The notes: generated by a model not told the origin, from the sequence alone. 18,647 bases of DNA from CAYJFK01 sp964369475 (GCA_964369475.1 CAYJFK010000050.1:1-18647), one strand, 5' to 3'. Shown: positions 1-8,944, numbered from the stretch's first letter. Translations and numbers: made by a program.

Positions 1-18
1 CAGCTTTAGCTGATTTCT

Positions 19-50
19 CAGCTTGGAGAAAACACTTTTTCTCCAAGCTG
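19..50. repeat. 14-bp perfect inverted repeat (hairpin)
   Basis: Bases 19-32 are the exact reverse complement of 37-50, with a 4-nt loop. A smaller palindrome, CAGCTTTAGCTG, sits at 1-12. Together with the G/C-rich hairpin at 51-77 they form a tandem hairpin cluster beyond the 3' end of spoIIP. It could be part of the termination region or a dispersed repeat; one window cannot decide. Confidence 0.6.
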
Positions 51-77
51 AAAAAGGGGGCGCTGCCCCCCTTTTTT
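51..77 (-). terminator. Rho-independent terminator of spoIIP (possibly bidirectional)
   Basis: Read on the minus strand just after the spoIIP stop, an A-run leads into GGGGGGC, a 3-nt loop, GCCCCC and a T-run. This is the classic GC stem followed by a U-tract. The plus strand also shows A-run, G-run, C-run and T-run, so it may stop transcription in both directions. Confidence 0.8.
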
Positions 78-80
78 AAA

Positions 81-1043
81 CTATCCAATTACTTGAGCAA
101 TGCCGCTTGCAAGGAGTTGTGCTGAATATAGTGCCTCCTCTAAGCTGTTGCCGCAAGCGCCGAGCTCTACAATTAAACTTGCCTTGGTCAGGTGCTGATT
201 AAACCTGTCTGCCCGAAGATTTAAAGGGCGCATAATGTCGGGGTAGTTGTTATTCATAACGCTATGTAGATCCATTGCAAAAGAGAGGTTGTCGCTCCAA
301 TTTTCGTGCGATTTACCGTTTTGCGACGTTCCGACCACAAGCATGATCTGTGCCGCATCACGACCGCCAATTTCGGTAATCGGGCGATATTTTAGCCCTT
401 CAGATGTGACCATAGAATCCCTATGTAAATCTATAACGACCTCTATCGAAGGGTGCTCGGCAAGGGCTTTTTCGGCGACACCAAGACCGACGGTGTAGGC
501 GGAATTAAAAGAGGGGATGTCGCAAAATGTCCTGTCGTGAATTACTGATATTCCTCTTTTTTCAAGTTCTTCGGCAAGCAAAATGCCTGCCGCCACAATG
601 TTTTCCTCTATATTTTCGCTCCTCATGTCGTCGGAAGGGTGGTAGCTAAGAGCGCCATTTTCCGAAAAGCTTTCGGTGGCATGAGTGTGCATTATCAGCA
701 CTTGCGGCTGATCTTTGTTTGGCGTAAAGCTAACAGATGCCGCAAGAATGTCCTCGTAGTTTGGATTAAAATTTGTCTGATTTAACACATGCACTCCGCC
801 TGTACCCTCGTGACTGCTGTCAGACCCTCTTATTGTAATGGAGGAGACGGGAAGCTCCCCTTCGGGAATTTCCACTTCCTCCTTTTCAGGTGGGGCTATA
901 AGGTCTACAATTATATCTCGGTGGCTTATTGCATCGAGCTTTTTATTTGGCGATGCCATTACGGCAGGCGGCAGTATCATTAGTATTATTGCACAGGCTA
1001 AAATTCCGCCTATTATATTAATCAGTGTCAGTCTTGTCCTCAT
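81..1043 (-). CDS. spoIIP: Stage II sporulation protein P (SpoIIP)
   Basis: A membrane-anchored peptidoglycan hydrolase (amidase/endopeptidase) that works with SpoIID and SpoIIM to thin septal wall and drive engulfment during sporulation. The 320-aa product has a hydrophobic N-terminal anchor at about residues 7-30, a low-complexity linker to about 105, then the SpoIIP catalytic domain. The likely zinc/catalytic motifs are visible: MHTHATES at 118-125 (H119, H121, E124) and DLHRD at 205-209 (H207). It is somewhat shorter than the B. subtilis protein, mainly in the linker. The ATG is preceded by GGAGGT at good spacing. It is transcribed alone, divergently from glpX, and ends in a strong terminator. 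Its presence marks the host as an endospore former. Family assignment is by motif recognition and is confident. Confidence 0.93.
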   Translation of the reverse strand: MRTRLTLINIIGGILACAIILMILPPAVMASPNKKLDAISHRDIIVDLIAPPEKEEVEIPEGELPVSSITIRGSDSSHEGTGGVHVLNQTNFNPNYEDILAASVSFTPNKDQPQVLIMHTHATESFSENGALSYHPSDDMRSENIEENIVAAGILLAEELEKRGISVIHDRTFCDIPSFNSAYTVGLGVAEKALAEHPSIEVVIDLHRDSMVTSEGLKYRPITEIGGRDAAQIMLVVGTSQNGKSHENWSDNLSFAMDLHSVMNNNYPDIMRPLNLRADRFNQHLTKASLIVELGACGNSLEEALYSAQLLASGIAQVIG

Positions 1044-1065
1044 AGTACCTCCGTTTTTTTCTTTT

Positions 1066-1094
1066 ACTGTTACACATCCCTATAAAACAATATG
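1066..1094 (-). promoter_or_regulatory. Candidate sporulation (sigma-E-like) promoter of spoIIP
   Basis: On the minus strand, CATATT (1089-1094) and GTAACAGT (1066-1073) are separated by 15 nt. This partly matches the mother-cell sigma-E pattern of ATATT then about 14-15 nt then CATACA-T. Transcription would start about 16 nt upstream of the spoIIP start codon. The -10 match is imperfect, so this is a suggestion guided by the known sigma-E control of spoIIP in Bacillus. Confidence 0.3.
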
Positions 1095-1103
1095 GGTTAC
1101 CCC

Positions 1104-1133
1104 TTGTAATTATTCCGTTTGATGTGGTACAAT
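1104..1133 (+). promoter_or_regulatory. Promoter of glpX
   Basis: TTGTAA at 1104-1109 and TACAAT at 1128-1133, with an 18-nt spacer and an extended -10 TG (1125-1126). This is a plausible housekeeping sigma-A promoter about 25 nt upstream of the glpX start. Confidence 0.5.
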
Positions 1134-1162
1134 AATTTCAAACATTTTCAGGAGGTAACACT

Positions 1163-2158
1163 GTGGTTATACAAAAGGACTTGTCACTGCACATAGTAAG
1201 GGTGACAGAAGCGGCGGCACTTAAAGCGGCTCGTACACTTGGTCATGGCGATAAGAACATGAGCGATAAGGCGGCTGTCGATGCGATGAGAGGAATGCTT
1301 GACTATCTCGACATCAAGGGCACTGTTATTATAGGCGAGGGTGAGAAGGACGAAGCTCCGATGCTCTATTGCGGAGAAAAGGTCGGCATGGCGGCGCAGG
1401 ACAGTATAGAAGTAGACATAGCGGTAGACCCGATCGACGGTACTACACTTGTTGCAAACGGCCTTGCAAATTCCATTTCGGTTATAGCTGTCGGCTCGAA
1501 GGGCTCTTTTATGAGCATTCCCTGCCACTATGCCCTAAAGCTTGCGTGTGGTCCGAAACTTGCAGGTTACCTTGATCTAAATGCATCTATCACGGCCAAC
1601 GTACGAGTTGCGGCGGCAAGGCTTGGAAAGTCCTTTGCCGATATAACGGTTGCACTGCTAAACCGTCCGAGGCACGAGGAATACATAAAAGAAATGCGTG
1701 AAATCGGTTGCCGTATTAAGCTAATACAAGATGGTGACATTGCGGCATCTATCGCCACATGCGACGACGACAAGGGAATCGACTTCTACTACGGTATAGG
1801 CGGCGCACCCGAGGCCGTTATAACGGCCGTTGCAATGAAGTGCCTCGAGGGTGACTTCCAAGTTAAAATGTGGGCTAAAAACGATGCTGAAAAAGAAATA
1901 CTCGAAGCTGCAAATATAGATATTAACAAGGTCTACACAGCAAACGACCTTGCAGCTGGCGACGACCTTATCTTCTCTGCAACAGGTGTTACAGATGGTG
2001 AACTTTTAAGAGGTGTGCGCTACTTTGGACAAAAGGCAGAGACCGACAGCATTCTAATGCGTGGCAATACAAAAACAGTGCGTCATGTGTCGGCTACACA
2101 CAACCTAAATTATAAAACAGTACCAACAAAGAGCAGTATTATAGAAGTGCCGATTTAA
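1163..2158 (+). CDS. glpX: Class II fructose-1,6-bisphosphatase (GlpX)
   Basis: Hydrolyses fructose-1,6-bisphosphate to fructose-6-phosphate, the committed step of gluconeogenesis, using divalent metal. The 331-aa length matches the family (about 320-336 aa). The metal/phosphate motifs are intact: GEGEKDEAPM at 58-67 and DPIDGTT at 89-95. Translation starts at GTG with AGGAGGTAA just upstream; no better in-frame start exists. The gene is monocistronic, with its own promoter and a strong hairpin terminator after the stop. It is not next to glycerol genes, so a glycolytic/gluconeogenic role is more likely than glycerol use. Confidence 0.95.
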   Translation: MVIQKDLSLHIVRVTEAAALKAARTLGHGDKNMSDKAAVDAMRGMLDYLDIKGTVIIGEGEKDEAPMLYCGEKVGMAAQDSIEVDIAVDPIDGTTLVANGLANSISVIAVGSKGSFMSIPCHYALKLACGPKLAGYLDLNASITANVRVAAARLGKSFADITVALLNRPRHEEYIKEMREIGCRIKLIQDGDIAASIATCDDDKGIDFYYGIGGAPEAVITAVAMKCLEGDFQVKMWAKNDAEKEILEAANIDINKVYTANDLAAGDDLIFSATGVTDGELLRGVRYFGQKAETDSILMRGNTKTVRHVSATHNLNYKTVPTKSSIIEVPI

Positions 2159-2195
2159 GGGTAAATCTTTATATAAAGCAATATATAATATAGGC

Positions 2196-2248
2196 AAAAG
2201 GCAATATGTTAAAATCGGAAAGCTGATTTTAACATATTGCCTTTTAAA
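2196..2248 (+). terminator. Terminator of glpX with 21-bp perfect stem
   Basis: Bases 2196-2216 are the exact reverse complement of 2225-2245, with an 8-nt loop. The arm ends in CTTTT on the plus strand and the same run is present on the minus strand, so it may act both ways. It is unusually long and AT-rich for a simple terminator. Confidence 0.75.
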
Positions 2249-2270
2249 GTTTTATGTCAAGTTAAAACTG

Positions 2271-2299
2271 TTGCGAAAATTGTGTCGAAAGTGTATAAT
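2271..2299 (+). promoter_or_regulatory. Promoter of the two-component system
   Basis: TTGCGA at 2271-2276 (4 of 6 to TTGACA), a 17-nt spacer and a perfect TATAAT at 2294-2299. The predicted start near 2306 gives a leader of roughly 40-75 nt, depending on the kinase start codon used. Confidence 0.6.
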
Positions 2300-2381
2300 A
2301 AAAGGATAATTTTGTATTGCAGAAAATTTCTGAAGGTAGGGGCGCGCTATTAACAGTTTTAACAAAAAGTCTAAAATTAAT

Positions 2382-4310
2382 TTGTTTTCGGTCTTCACAA
2401 CACTGCTGGTGCTTGGCGCTCTTAGTGTAGCTTGGCTTTTTTTGTATGCCCGTAGCACACACGTGATAGATCTGCCCGACCCGATAGACGGAGTTACAGG
2501 TGCTGAGAATTTTAACTTTGAGCAAAATGTAGGAGAATTTTCCAAGTATATAGAGTATTATCCAAACGAGCTATACACACCGCTCGATTTCGAGAGAGGC
2601 GATACAGACGATGCTCAAATAAGAGGGGAAATACCAAATGCAAGCAGCATTCCCTACGGCACATACCGAAATGTTATAAAACTTCCGCCAAACAGTTATT
2701 ATTCGATTTGCGGTTATTCGCTCGACTACAATACAAAGGTATTTATAAACGGACTGGAAGTGCTCGAAATTGGTACTGTCTCGAGCGACAAGGATATATC
2801 AGAACCACGTGTTAACTACATGAATATCCCCGTCTATTCGGGCGAGAGCGGCATGGTAGAAATTATTTTACAATACTCGAACTATGTCCACAAAGAGGGC
2901 GGCGGAATCCCCTTTTTATACATATCAACACCGCAAAAGATAAACAGAATGATAATAGAAGACGGCCTGCCCTCCCTTATTATGAGCGGTGGCCTTATAG
3001 TCTTTGCCGTATATTATTTTTTAGATGGAATATTGCGTAAAAAAAGGCTCGGACTTCAACTTGCCTTGTGCTGTATGCTCTTTGCCTTTAGAGACCAGTG
3101 GTTTTATCTTATCTCGCTAATTCCTTACGAGTACAATTGGTATTTTCACTACCGAGTTATCGTTGCCACAATAATGGTAACCCCTCTGGCCGTTCTAACT
3201 CTAATAGAGGCCTCCTTTCCAAAGGTTATGACGAAAAATATAACAAGTCTATTTGTTGTGCTTAATATTTTTGGATTGGCGGCTGTGTTTGTCTTGCCGA
3301 CAGTTCATTCCGTTTTAATATCTCAAATAGTGCAAATTGGTTTTGCCATACCATACCTTATATTGCTAACATACAAGATTGTAAGGCACTATATTGATAT
3401 TAAAAGGTTTAATCTAAAAGATCTATATATAATATCTGCAATAACTATCCTTTGCACAACAACAATTGTAGAAGGTGTGCTTAACTCCTACATACCATCC
3501 ATTACCCGTGGAGGGCTTACCCCGATAGGTATGCTCTTGTTTGCAATTATATATATGGCCGTTCTTGCGGTTGAGGCAAATGAAGATCAAGCCACGCTTA
3601 GCAAAAGTCTTGCCGAGCAAGAGTTGCTTGGCAAGATGAACGAGATGAAAACAGACTTTTTAAGCAGGATGGCTCACGAGATAAAAACGCCTCTTACCGT
3701 TATGAGCGGATATGCTCAACTTACAAACATTCAAATAGCAAACAATGCCGTTACAGAAGAAACATCGGAGAATTTAAAGGTAATTTCAACAGAGGCTGTG
3801 CGGCTTGCAGGGCTTGTTTCGACACTTCTTGAAGTGCCGACAAATTTAGTGTCGGGTGTTTCGCTAAACGAGATATTTGTAGAGGAGTATCTACATTACA
3901 TTTCCATTGTTTGCAGAGGTGTATTACAAAAAAACAACAACGAGCTGATAGTTATAAACAACACAAGCGCAAGTATACTCGGAAATATGGAAATGCTTGT
4001 TCAGGTAATGATAAATCTATGCATCAACAGTAACAAACACATGACGAGTGGAGAGTTTAAAGTGGAAGTTAACGAAACTGCCGATGAAAATATTATTTTT
4101 TATATATCGGATACAGGCGACGGCATATCGGCAGAGCATGTGGATAGCATTTTCGATAGAGGGTTTAGCACAAGTGGCACTAAGGGGCTTGGGCTACATA
4201 TTTGTAGGGAAATCCTGCAAATACACAGTGGCGATATAAAACTGCACAAGACCGACGAAAAGGGCACGACCTTTAAAATAACAGTTCCCAAATACAAAGC
4301 GGAGGAATAA
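2382..4310 (+). CDS. Sensor histidine kinase with extracellular domain and seven-helix membrane sensor
   Basis: A membrane sensor that autophosphorylates and passes phosphate to the regulator encoded next. From the TTG at 2382 (642 aa) the order is: a TM helix at 2-24; an extracellular beta-rich domain at about 26-195 resembling the ligand domains of 7TMR-DISM receptors; seven hydrophobic helices at about 195-400; HisKA with phosphoacceptor H432 (AHEIKTPL); and HATPase with N-box N549, DTGDGI, an F-box (IFDRGF) and GTKGLGLHI. All catalytic motifs are intact. The ligand is unknown; other 7TMR-DISM proteins suggest carbohydrate-like or small extracellular signals. The start is doubtful. TTG has no good ribosome binding site, while GAAGGTAGGGG lies at 2332-2342, upstream of an in-frame ATT at 2349. 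That start would add 11 residues rich in lysine and asparagine before the first helix. The stop overlaps the regulator's GGAGG. Confidence 0.88.
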   Translation: MFSVFTTLLVLGALSVAWLFLYARSTHVIDLPDPIDGVTGAENFNFEQNVGEFSKYIEYYPNELYTPLDFERGDTDDAQIRGEIPNASSIPYGTYRNVIKLPPNSYYSICGYSLDYNTKVFINGLEVLEIGTVSSDKDISEPRVNYMNIPVYSGESGMVEIILQYSNYVHKEGGGIPFLYISTPQKINRMIIEDGLPSLIMSGGLIVFAVYYFLDGILRKKRLGLQLALCCMLFAFRDQWFYLISLIPYEYNWYFHYRVIVATIMVTPLAVLTLIEASFPKVMTKNITSLFVVLNIFGLAAVFVLPTVHSVLISQIVQIGFAIPYLILLTYKIVRHYIDIKRFNLKDLYIISAITILCTTTIVEGVLNSYIPSITRGGLTPIGMLLFAIIYMAVLAVEANEDQATLSKSLAEQELLGKMNEMKTDFLSRMAHEIKTPLTVMSGYAQLTNIQIANNAVTEETSENLKVISTEAVRLAGLVSTLLEVPTNLVSGVSLNEIFVEEYLHYISIVCRGVLQKNNNELIVINNTSASILGNMEMLVQVMINLCINSNKHMTSGEFKVEVNETADENIIFYISDTGDGISAEHVDSIFDRGFSTSGTKGLGLHICREILQIHSGDIKLHKTDEKGTTFKITVPKYKAEE

Positions 4311-4313
4311 AAT

Positions 4314-4982
4314 ATGAAGACCATTCTACTTGTCGAAGATGATTTGCACATAAACAACATTAACAAACAAGCACTATCGACTGCCGGTTACAAGGTGCTG
4401 TGCGCTACATCTTTTTCTAAGTGTGTTGATATGCTTGATAGCAACAATGTAAACTTGATTGTGCTCGATGTAAATCTTCCCGACGGAAACGGACTTGATC
4501 AGTGCAAAAGGCTAAAAGAGACATATAATATTCCGATATTGTTTTTAACCGCAATGGGAAAAAGTAGTGACATTGTTAAGGCTCTTGATAATGGCGGCGA
4601 CGATTATATGACAAAGCCCTACGATCTTAATGTTCTCGTTGCAAGAGTAAAAGCAAGGCTTCGTGAGACAAATGTTCGGCCCGAAATAATACTTGGTAAT
4701 TTTAAACTTGACGGGGCGAAATCGGTTGCATATAGCGATGGGAAAGAGATACCTTTAACAAAAAGAGAATTTATGCTTATATGGGCGCTTGCATCAAACA
4801 AAGGTAGCTTGGTAAGCCGAGAAAGGTTACTCGAGGAGGTCTGGGGCACTACTGCAATTGAAGATTACAACGCAATGCGAATGACCGTGTCACGCATAAA
4901 GCAAAAACTGTCAAGTGTTGGGGCAAATGTACAGATTGTTACAAAAAGACAGGGCGGATATATGTTTAAGCGTATGATTTAA
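4314..4982 (+). CDS. OmpR/PhoB-family response regulator
   Basis: A DNA-binding partner of the upstream kinase. The 222-aa product has a receiver domain at about 1-118 with acidic pocket D9/D10, phosphoacceptor D52 (LIVLDVNLPDGNG), T79 and K101 (TKPYD). A winged-helix DNA-binding domain follows at about 125-221, with the usual LTKREFMLIWAL start and the wing ending in GGYMFK. It begins 3 nt after the kinase stop, and its GGAGG lies inside the kinase's last codons, so the two are translationally coupled. No target gene is apparent nearby. The neighbours on both sides are housekeeping, so the regulon must lie elsewhere or be the operon itself. Confidence 0.92.
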   Translation: MKTILLVEDDLHINNINKQALSTAGYKVLCATSFSKCVDMLDSNNVNLIVLDVNLPDGNGLDQCKRLKETYNIPILFLTAMGKSSDIVKALDNGGDDYMTKPYDLNVLVARVKARLRETNVRPEIILGNFKLDGAKSVAYSDGKEIPLTKREFMLIWALASNKGSLVSRERLLEEVWGTTAIEDYNAMRMTVSRIKQKLSSVGANVQIVTKRQGGYMFKRMI

Positions 4983-5148
4983 AGAGCTTATTAGCTTTGG
5001 GAAAATGCAAAAAAGGTATGTGCTACACCGATACAGGTTATTTTGGTGTCATCTAAATAAAAAAATGAACTTCGGACTACTTCTAATGCCTAATTTAAAA
5101 TTGAGATAGAAAATGTATAAAAAAAATTATTAATTATGTAAAAAAGAA

Positions 5149-5177
5149 TGTACAATCTGGGGATAATATGTTAAAAT
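5149..5177 (+). promoter_or_regulatory. Candidate promoter of the ligA-gatCAB operon
   Basis: The 217-nt gap between the regulator and ligA is very AT-rich and has no convincing terminator. TGTACA (5149-5154), a 17-nt spacer and TAAAAT (5172-5177) with an extended TG (5169-5170) would start transcription near 5184, just ahead of the AAAGGGGGT ribosome binding site. GATAAT at 5162-5167 is an alternative -10. Confidence 0.35.
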
Positions 5178-5199
5178 GGAAAATTAAAGGGGGTAGAGC

Positions 5200-7176
5200 A
5201 TGGACATGGAAAAAAAGGTGACAAAGCTAAGGGCAGAGCTTTTGCATCATTCATATTTGTACCACGTTTTGGACAGCCCCGAGGTATCAGACTATCGGTA
5301 CGACGAGCTAATGCGAGAGCTTGCCGACATAGAAAAGAAGCACCCCGAGCTTGTAACGGCAGACTCGCCGACACAAAGGGTGGGGGCAAAACCCGAAGGC
5401 GGATTTGCAAGTGTTACTCACTTAGTGCCAATGGAAAGCTTGCAAGATGCCTTTTCCTTTGAGGAACTAAAGGATTTTGAAGGCAGGGTGCAAGGCGCTT
5501 TAGATACGAAGGGTTATGTTGTTGAATACAAGGTAGACGGGCTATCGGTTTCGCTCGAGTACGAAGAGGGCATTTTTGTAAGAGGTTCAACAAGGGGAGA
5601 CGGCGTGACGGGGGAGGACATAACCTCCAACCTGCGCACAATAAAGAGCATACCACTAAAACTAAGAAGCCCTGTTACAATAGAGGTTCGTGGCGAGGTA
5701 TACATGCCAAATGCAGTATTTGCAAGGCTAAACGAAGCAAGGGAAGCATCGGGCGAAGCGCTGCTTGCAAACCCACGAAACGCAGCGGCAGGATCTATGC
5801 GTCAGCTCGACCCGAAAATAGCCGCCTCGAGAGGGCTTGATATACTGATATTTAACATTCAAAGGCTCGAAGGGGAGATGCCAAAGACCCATATGGAGGC
5901 GCACGAGCTCATGCGCTCCTTGGGTCTAAAGGTAATACCAAATGCAAAGTTTTGCAAGAATATAAACGAAGTAATAAGCGAGATAGAGCACATCGGAGAG
6001 ATAAGGGGAGATCTACCCTTCGAGACAGACGGTGCCGTTATAAAGATAGACGACTTTGCAGAGCGGCAAATTCTCGGCTCGACTTCGAGAGCACCAAGGT
6101 GGGCTGTTGCATATAAGTACCCACCCGAGACAAAGCCAACAAAACTGCTCGACATAACTGTGGCGGTCGGCAGAACGGGCGTTTTAACTCCAACTGCTGT
6201 ACTCGAGCCTGTAAGGCTGTCGGGCACGACTGTCAGGGCGGCGACGGTGCACAACAGAGACTTTATTAAGGAAAAAGATATAAGAATCGGCGATACCGTT
6301 CTTGTCCGCAAGGCAGGAGAGATAATCCCCGAAATTGTAGAGGTAGATAAGAGTAAGAGAGACGGCAGTGAAGTCGAATATTTACTTCCGACAAATTGCC
6401 CCTCGTGCGGCGAGGCGGTATACGAGGACGAGGACGAGGCGGCGGTGCGCTGTACAAATCCAACATGTCCGGCTCAGGTCGTGCGTAAGATAGCACATTT
6501 TTGCTCGAGAGCGGCTATGGATATAGAGGGCATGGGGGAGCAAAATGTTGAAAAGTTTGTTGCCGAGGGGCTTGTTAGCTCGATTGCAGACCTCTACGAT
6601 TTAAAGGAAGAAGATATAGCAAAGCTCGAAGGCAAGGGCGAGAAGTCGGCAAGCAATCTTGTAAGTGCAATAGAAAAGAGCAAAGGGCAGGATCTGTCAA
6701 GGCTTCTCTTTGGATTTGGCATTCGCCATGTCGGCAGTCAGACGGCGAAAAACCTATCGGAGCATTTTCAAAGCATGGACAAGCTCTCTAAGGCAACAAA
6801 AGAGGAGCTTGTAACAGTGCCCGAAATTGGGGCGGTGCTCGCAGATAGCATAGCGGACTTTTTCTCCCACGAGGAGACGGCGACACAAATCGAGCGGCTT
6901 GCGGCCGCAGGTGTCAATATGTCGGGCAAAGAAGGCAGTGTAGACATATCGCTTAGGGGACAAACATTTGTTTTAACAGGGACACTTAGCACCCTTAAAA
7001 GAGACGAGGCAAAAGCGGCACTCGAAGCTAAGGGGGCAAAGGTCTCGGGCAGTGTTTCTAAAAAGACAAGCGTTGTAGTTGCGGGAGAGGATGCAGGCTC
7101 TAAGCTTGTAAAGGCGAGGGAGCTCGGCATAACCGTAATGGACGAGGCAGAGCTTATAAAATTATTGGAGGGCTAA
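5200..7176 (+). CDS. ligA: NAD-dependent DNA ligase LigA
   Basis: Seals nicks in replication and repair using NAD. The 658-aa length is normal for the family. Domain order: Ia and adenylation domain with the active lysine K111 in EYKVDGLS; OB-fold at about 310-390; a four-cysteine zinc finger (C400, C403, C418, C423); helix-hairpin-helix repeats at about 430-570; and a C-terminal BRCT domain at about 580-658 (RGQTFVLTGTL). The ATG at 5200 follows AAAGGGGGTAGAGC; an ATG two codons later would serve equally well. It is the first gene of a tight operon with gatCAB, with 2 nt to gatC. Confidence 0.97.
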   Translation: MDMEKKVTKLRAELLHHSYLYHVLDSPEVSDYRYDELMRELADIEKKHPELVTADSPTQRVGAKPEGGFASVTHLVPMESLQDAFSFEELKDFEGRVQGALDTKGYVVEYKVDGLSVSLEYEEGIFVRGSTRGDGVTGEDITSNLRTIKSIPLKLRSPVTIEVRGEVYMPNAVFARLNEAREASGEALLANPRNAAAGSMRQLDPKIAASRGLDILIFNIQRLEGEMPKTHMEAHELMRSLGLKVIPNAKFCKNINEVISEIEHIGEIRGDLPFETDGAVIKIDDFAERQILGSTSRAPRWAVAYKYPPETKPTKLLDITVAVGRTGVLTPTAVLEPVRLSGTTVRAATVHNRDFIKEKDIRIGDTVLVRKAGEIIPEIVEVDKSKRDGSEVEYLLPTNCPSCGEAVYEDEDEAAVRCTNPTCPAQVVRKIAHFCSRAAMDIEGMGEQNVEKFVAEGLVSSIADLYDLKEEDIAKLEGKGEKSASNLVSAIEKSKGQDLSRLLFGFGIRHVGSQTAKNLSEHFQSMDKLSKATKEELVTVPEIGAVLADSIADFFSHEETATQIERLAAAGVNMSGKEGSVDISLRGQTFVLTGTLSTLKRDEAKAALEAKGAKVSGSVSKKTSVVVAGEDAGSKLVKARELGITVMDEAELIKLLEG

Positions 7177-7178
7177 TT

Positions 7179-7460
7179 ATGAAGATAACTCACGATGAAA
7201 TCCGCCACATAGCGGAGCTTGCAAGAATAGACATTCCCGAAGAACGCTTTGGCAAGCTTGCCGAAGATATGGGCAGTATTGTAGACATGGTGGCACAGCT
7301 CCAACAGGTCGACTTAGAGGGCATCGAGCCAACACTCACAGAGGCGCACAATGTCTTTAGAGATGATGTTGTAGAGCCCTCGCTCGACAGGGAACTCGCT
7401 TTAAAGAACGCACCTCGCAAGCAGGCAGGCTGCATACTTGTACCGAAAGTTATAGAATAG
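7179..7460 (+). CDS. gatC: Asp/Glu-tRNA amidotransferase subunit C
   Basis: The small subunit that wraps around and stabilises GatA in the GatCAB complex, which converts mischarged Glu-tRNA(Gln) and Asp-tRNA(Asn) to the amidated forms. The 93-aa product has the typical N-terminal helical motif (HIAELARIDI) and the C-terminal LREDxV-like strand (FRDDVVEPS). It starts 2 nt after the ligA stop, with GGAGGG inside the end of ligA, so it is coupled to it. Confidence 0.93.
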   Translation: MKITHDEIRHIAELARIDIPEERFGKLAEDMGSIVDMVAQLQQVDLEGIEPTLTEAHNVFRDDVVEPSLDRELALKNAPRKQAGCILVPKVIE

Positions 7461-7472
7461 GGGGGAGAACGC

Positions 7473-8930
7473 TTGAGACTATATGATAAATCAGGCTCGG
7501 AACTTGGCGAGCTGCTACGTGGCGGCGAGGTTTCGGCAAGAGAGATAACGGAAGATTATCTAAAGAGAATAGAAGAAACAGAGGATAAAGTGGGCAGCTT
7601 TATCACGGTTACGGGCGACATGGCGCTCGAAACTGCCGACAAGGTAGACAAAATGAAGGCGGCAGGGGAGGAACTACCTCCAATGGCAGGCCTTCCGATA
7701 GGCATAAAGGACAACATCTGTGTAGACGGTGTTCTTACAACATGCGCCTCTAAAATGCTACACAACTTTATTCCGCCATACGATGCTACCGTTGTAACAA
7801 GAATGAAGAACAACATGATGCCAATTATAGGCAAGACAAATCTCGATGAATTTGCAATGGGTTCTTCTTGCGAAAACTCGGCAATAAAGCTAACACACAA
7901 TCCCTACGACCTAAGCCGTGTACCGGGCGGATCGTCGGGCGGCTCGGGTGCTGCCGTTGCGGCGGCGCAGAGCGTTGTATCTGTCGGAACAGATACCGGC
8001 GGCTCGGTTAGACTTCCAGCTTGCCTATGCGGAATTGTTGGCCTTAAGCCGACATACGGCGCTGTGTCACGCTCGGGAGTTGTGGCATTTGGCTCGTCGC
8101 TCGACCAAGTAGGCCCTATGGGTCGTACCGTTAAGGACTGCGCAATGCTATTCGATGTTATGGCAGGCAGAGATAAAAACGATGCCACAACAACGCATTT
8201 CAACTATAAGCCGGTAGCACCATCACTTAAAAACGACGTTAAGGGAGTTAGAATCGGCCTACCAAAAGAATTTTTTGGTAAGGGTATAGATCCTGCCATT
8301 CAAGAGAGCATAATGACAGCGGCACGTGAATATGAAAAAATGGGCGCAATTTTAGTAGATGTAGATCTACCATATGCCGATTATGCCCTTGCAACATACT
8401 ATATCGTATCCTCGGCAGAAGCCTCCTCCAACCTTGCCCGTTTTGACGGTGTTAAGTACGGCTACCTTGCAGAGGGCTGCAAAACGCTCGACGAAGTATA
8501 CTACCGCTCACGCAGCGAGGGCTTTGGCCCTGAGGTACTTCGCCGCATAATGCTCGGAACATATGTTCTTGCCTCGGGCTACTTCGATGCCTACTACAAG
8601 AGAGCACAAAAAATGAGGGTTAAGCTCGGTCAGATATACAAAGAGGCATTTGAAAAGTGCGATGTTATGATGACGCCGACCTCCCCGACACCTGCATTTA
8701 AAATAGGCGAAAAGGCAACAGATCCCGTACAGATGTACATGTCGGACATTTGCACAGTTACAATAAATATGGTGGGACTTCCGGCCCTTGTAGTGCCGTG
8801 CGGCACGGTGGAAGGTCTGCCGACAGGCTTCCAGCTGATAGGCAGAAAGCACGACGAAGACCGCATGTTCAACATAGCATACTCATACGAGCAGACGACC
8901 GGCACAGGCTGGGTCTGCCCGACACTGTAA
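7473..8930 (+). CDS. gatA: Asp/Glu-tRNA amidotransferase subunit A (amidase)
   Basis: The glutaminase subunit that frees ammonia from glutamine for transfer to the mischarged tRNA. The 485-aa product is of the amidase signature family. The Ser-cisSer-Lys triad is complete: K79 (GIKDN), S154 (PGGSSGGSG) and nucleophile S178 (GTDTGGSVRLP). These numbers match those of characterised Gram-positive GatA. The start is TTG preceded by GGGGGGAGA, 12 nt after gatC. Confidence 0.97.
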   Translation: MRLYDKSGSELGELLRGGEVSAREITEDYLKRIEETEDKVGSFITVTGDMALETADKVDKMKAAGEELPPMAGLPIGIKDNICVDGVLTTCASKMLHNFIPPYDATVVTRMKNNMMPIIGKTNLDEFAMGSSCENSAIKLTHNPYDLSRVPGGSSGGSGAAVAAAQSVVSVGTDTGGSVRLPACLCGIVGLKPTYGAVSRSGVVAFGSSLDQVGPMGRTVKDCAMLFDVMAGRDKNDATTTHFNYKPVAPSLKNDVKGVRIGLPKEFFGKGIDPAIQESIMTAAREYEKMGAILVDVDLPYADYALATYYIVSSAEASSNLARFDGVKYGYLAEGCKTLDEVYYRSRSEGFGPEVLRRIMLGTYVLASGYFDAYYKRAQKMRVKLGQIYKEAFEKCDVMMTPTSPTPAFKIGEKATDPVQMYMSDICTVTINMVGLPALVVPCGTVEGLPTGFQLIGRKHDEDRMFNIAYSYEQTTGTGWVCPTL

Positions 8931-8944
8931 AGGGGGGCGCAACA

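Noticed and set aside
5859..6311. 150-aa minus-strand ORF
   Set aside because: Antisense shadow of ligA with serine/leucine-rich low-complexity sequence and no family resemblance.
8750..8944. Upstream extension of gatB giving a 540-aa product
   Set aside because: The family N-terminus and the ribosome binding site place the start at 8945. The extension overlaps gatA in another frame.
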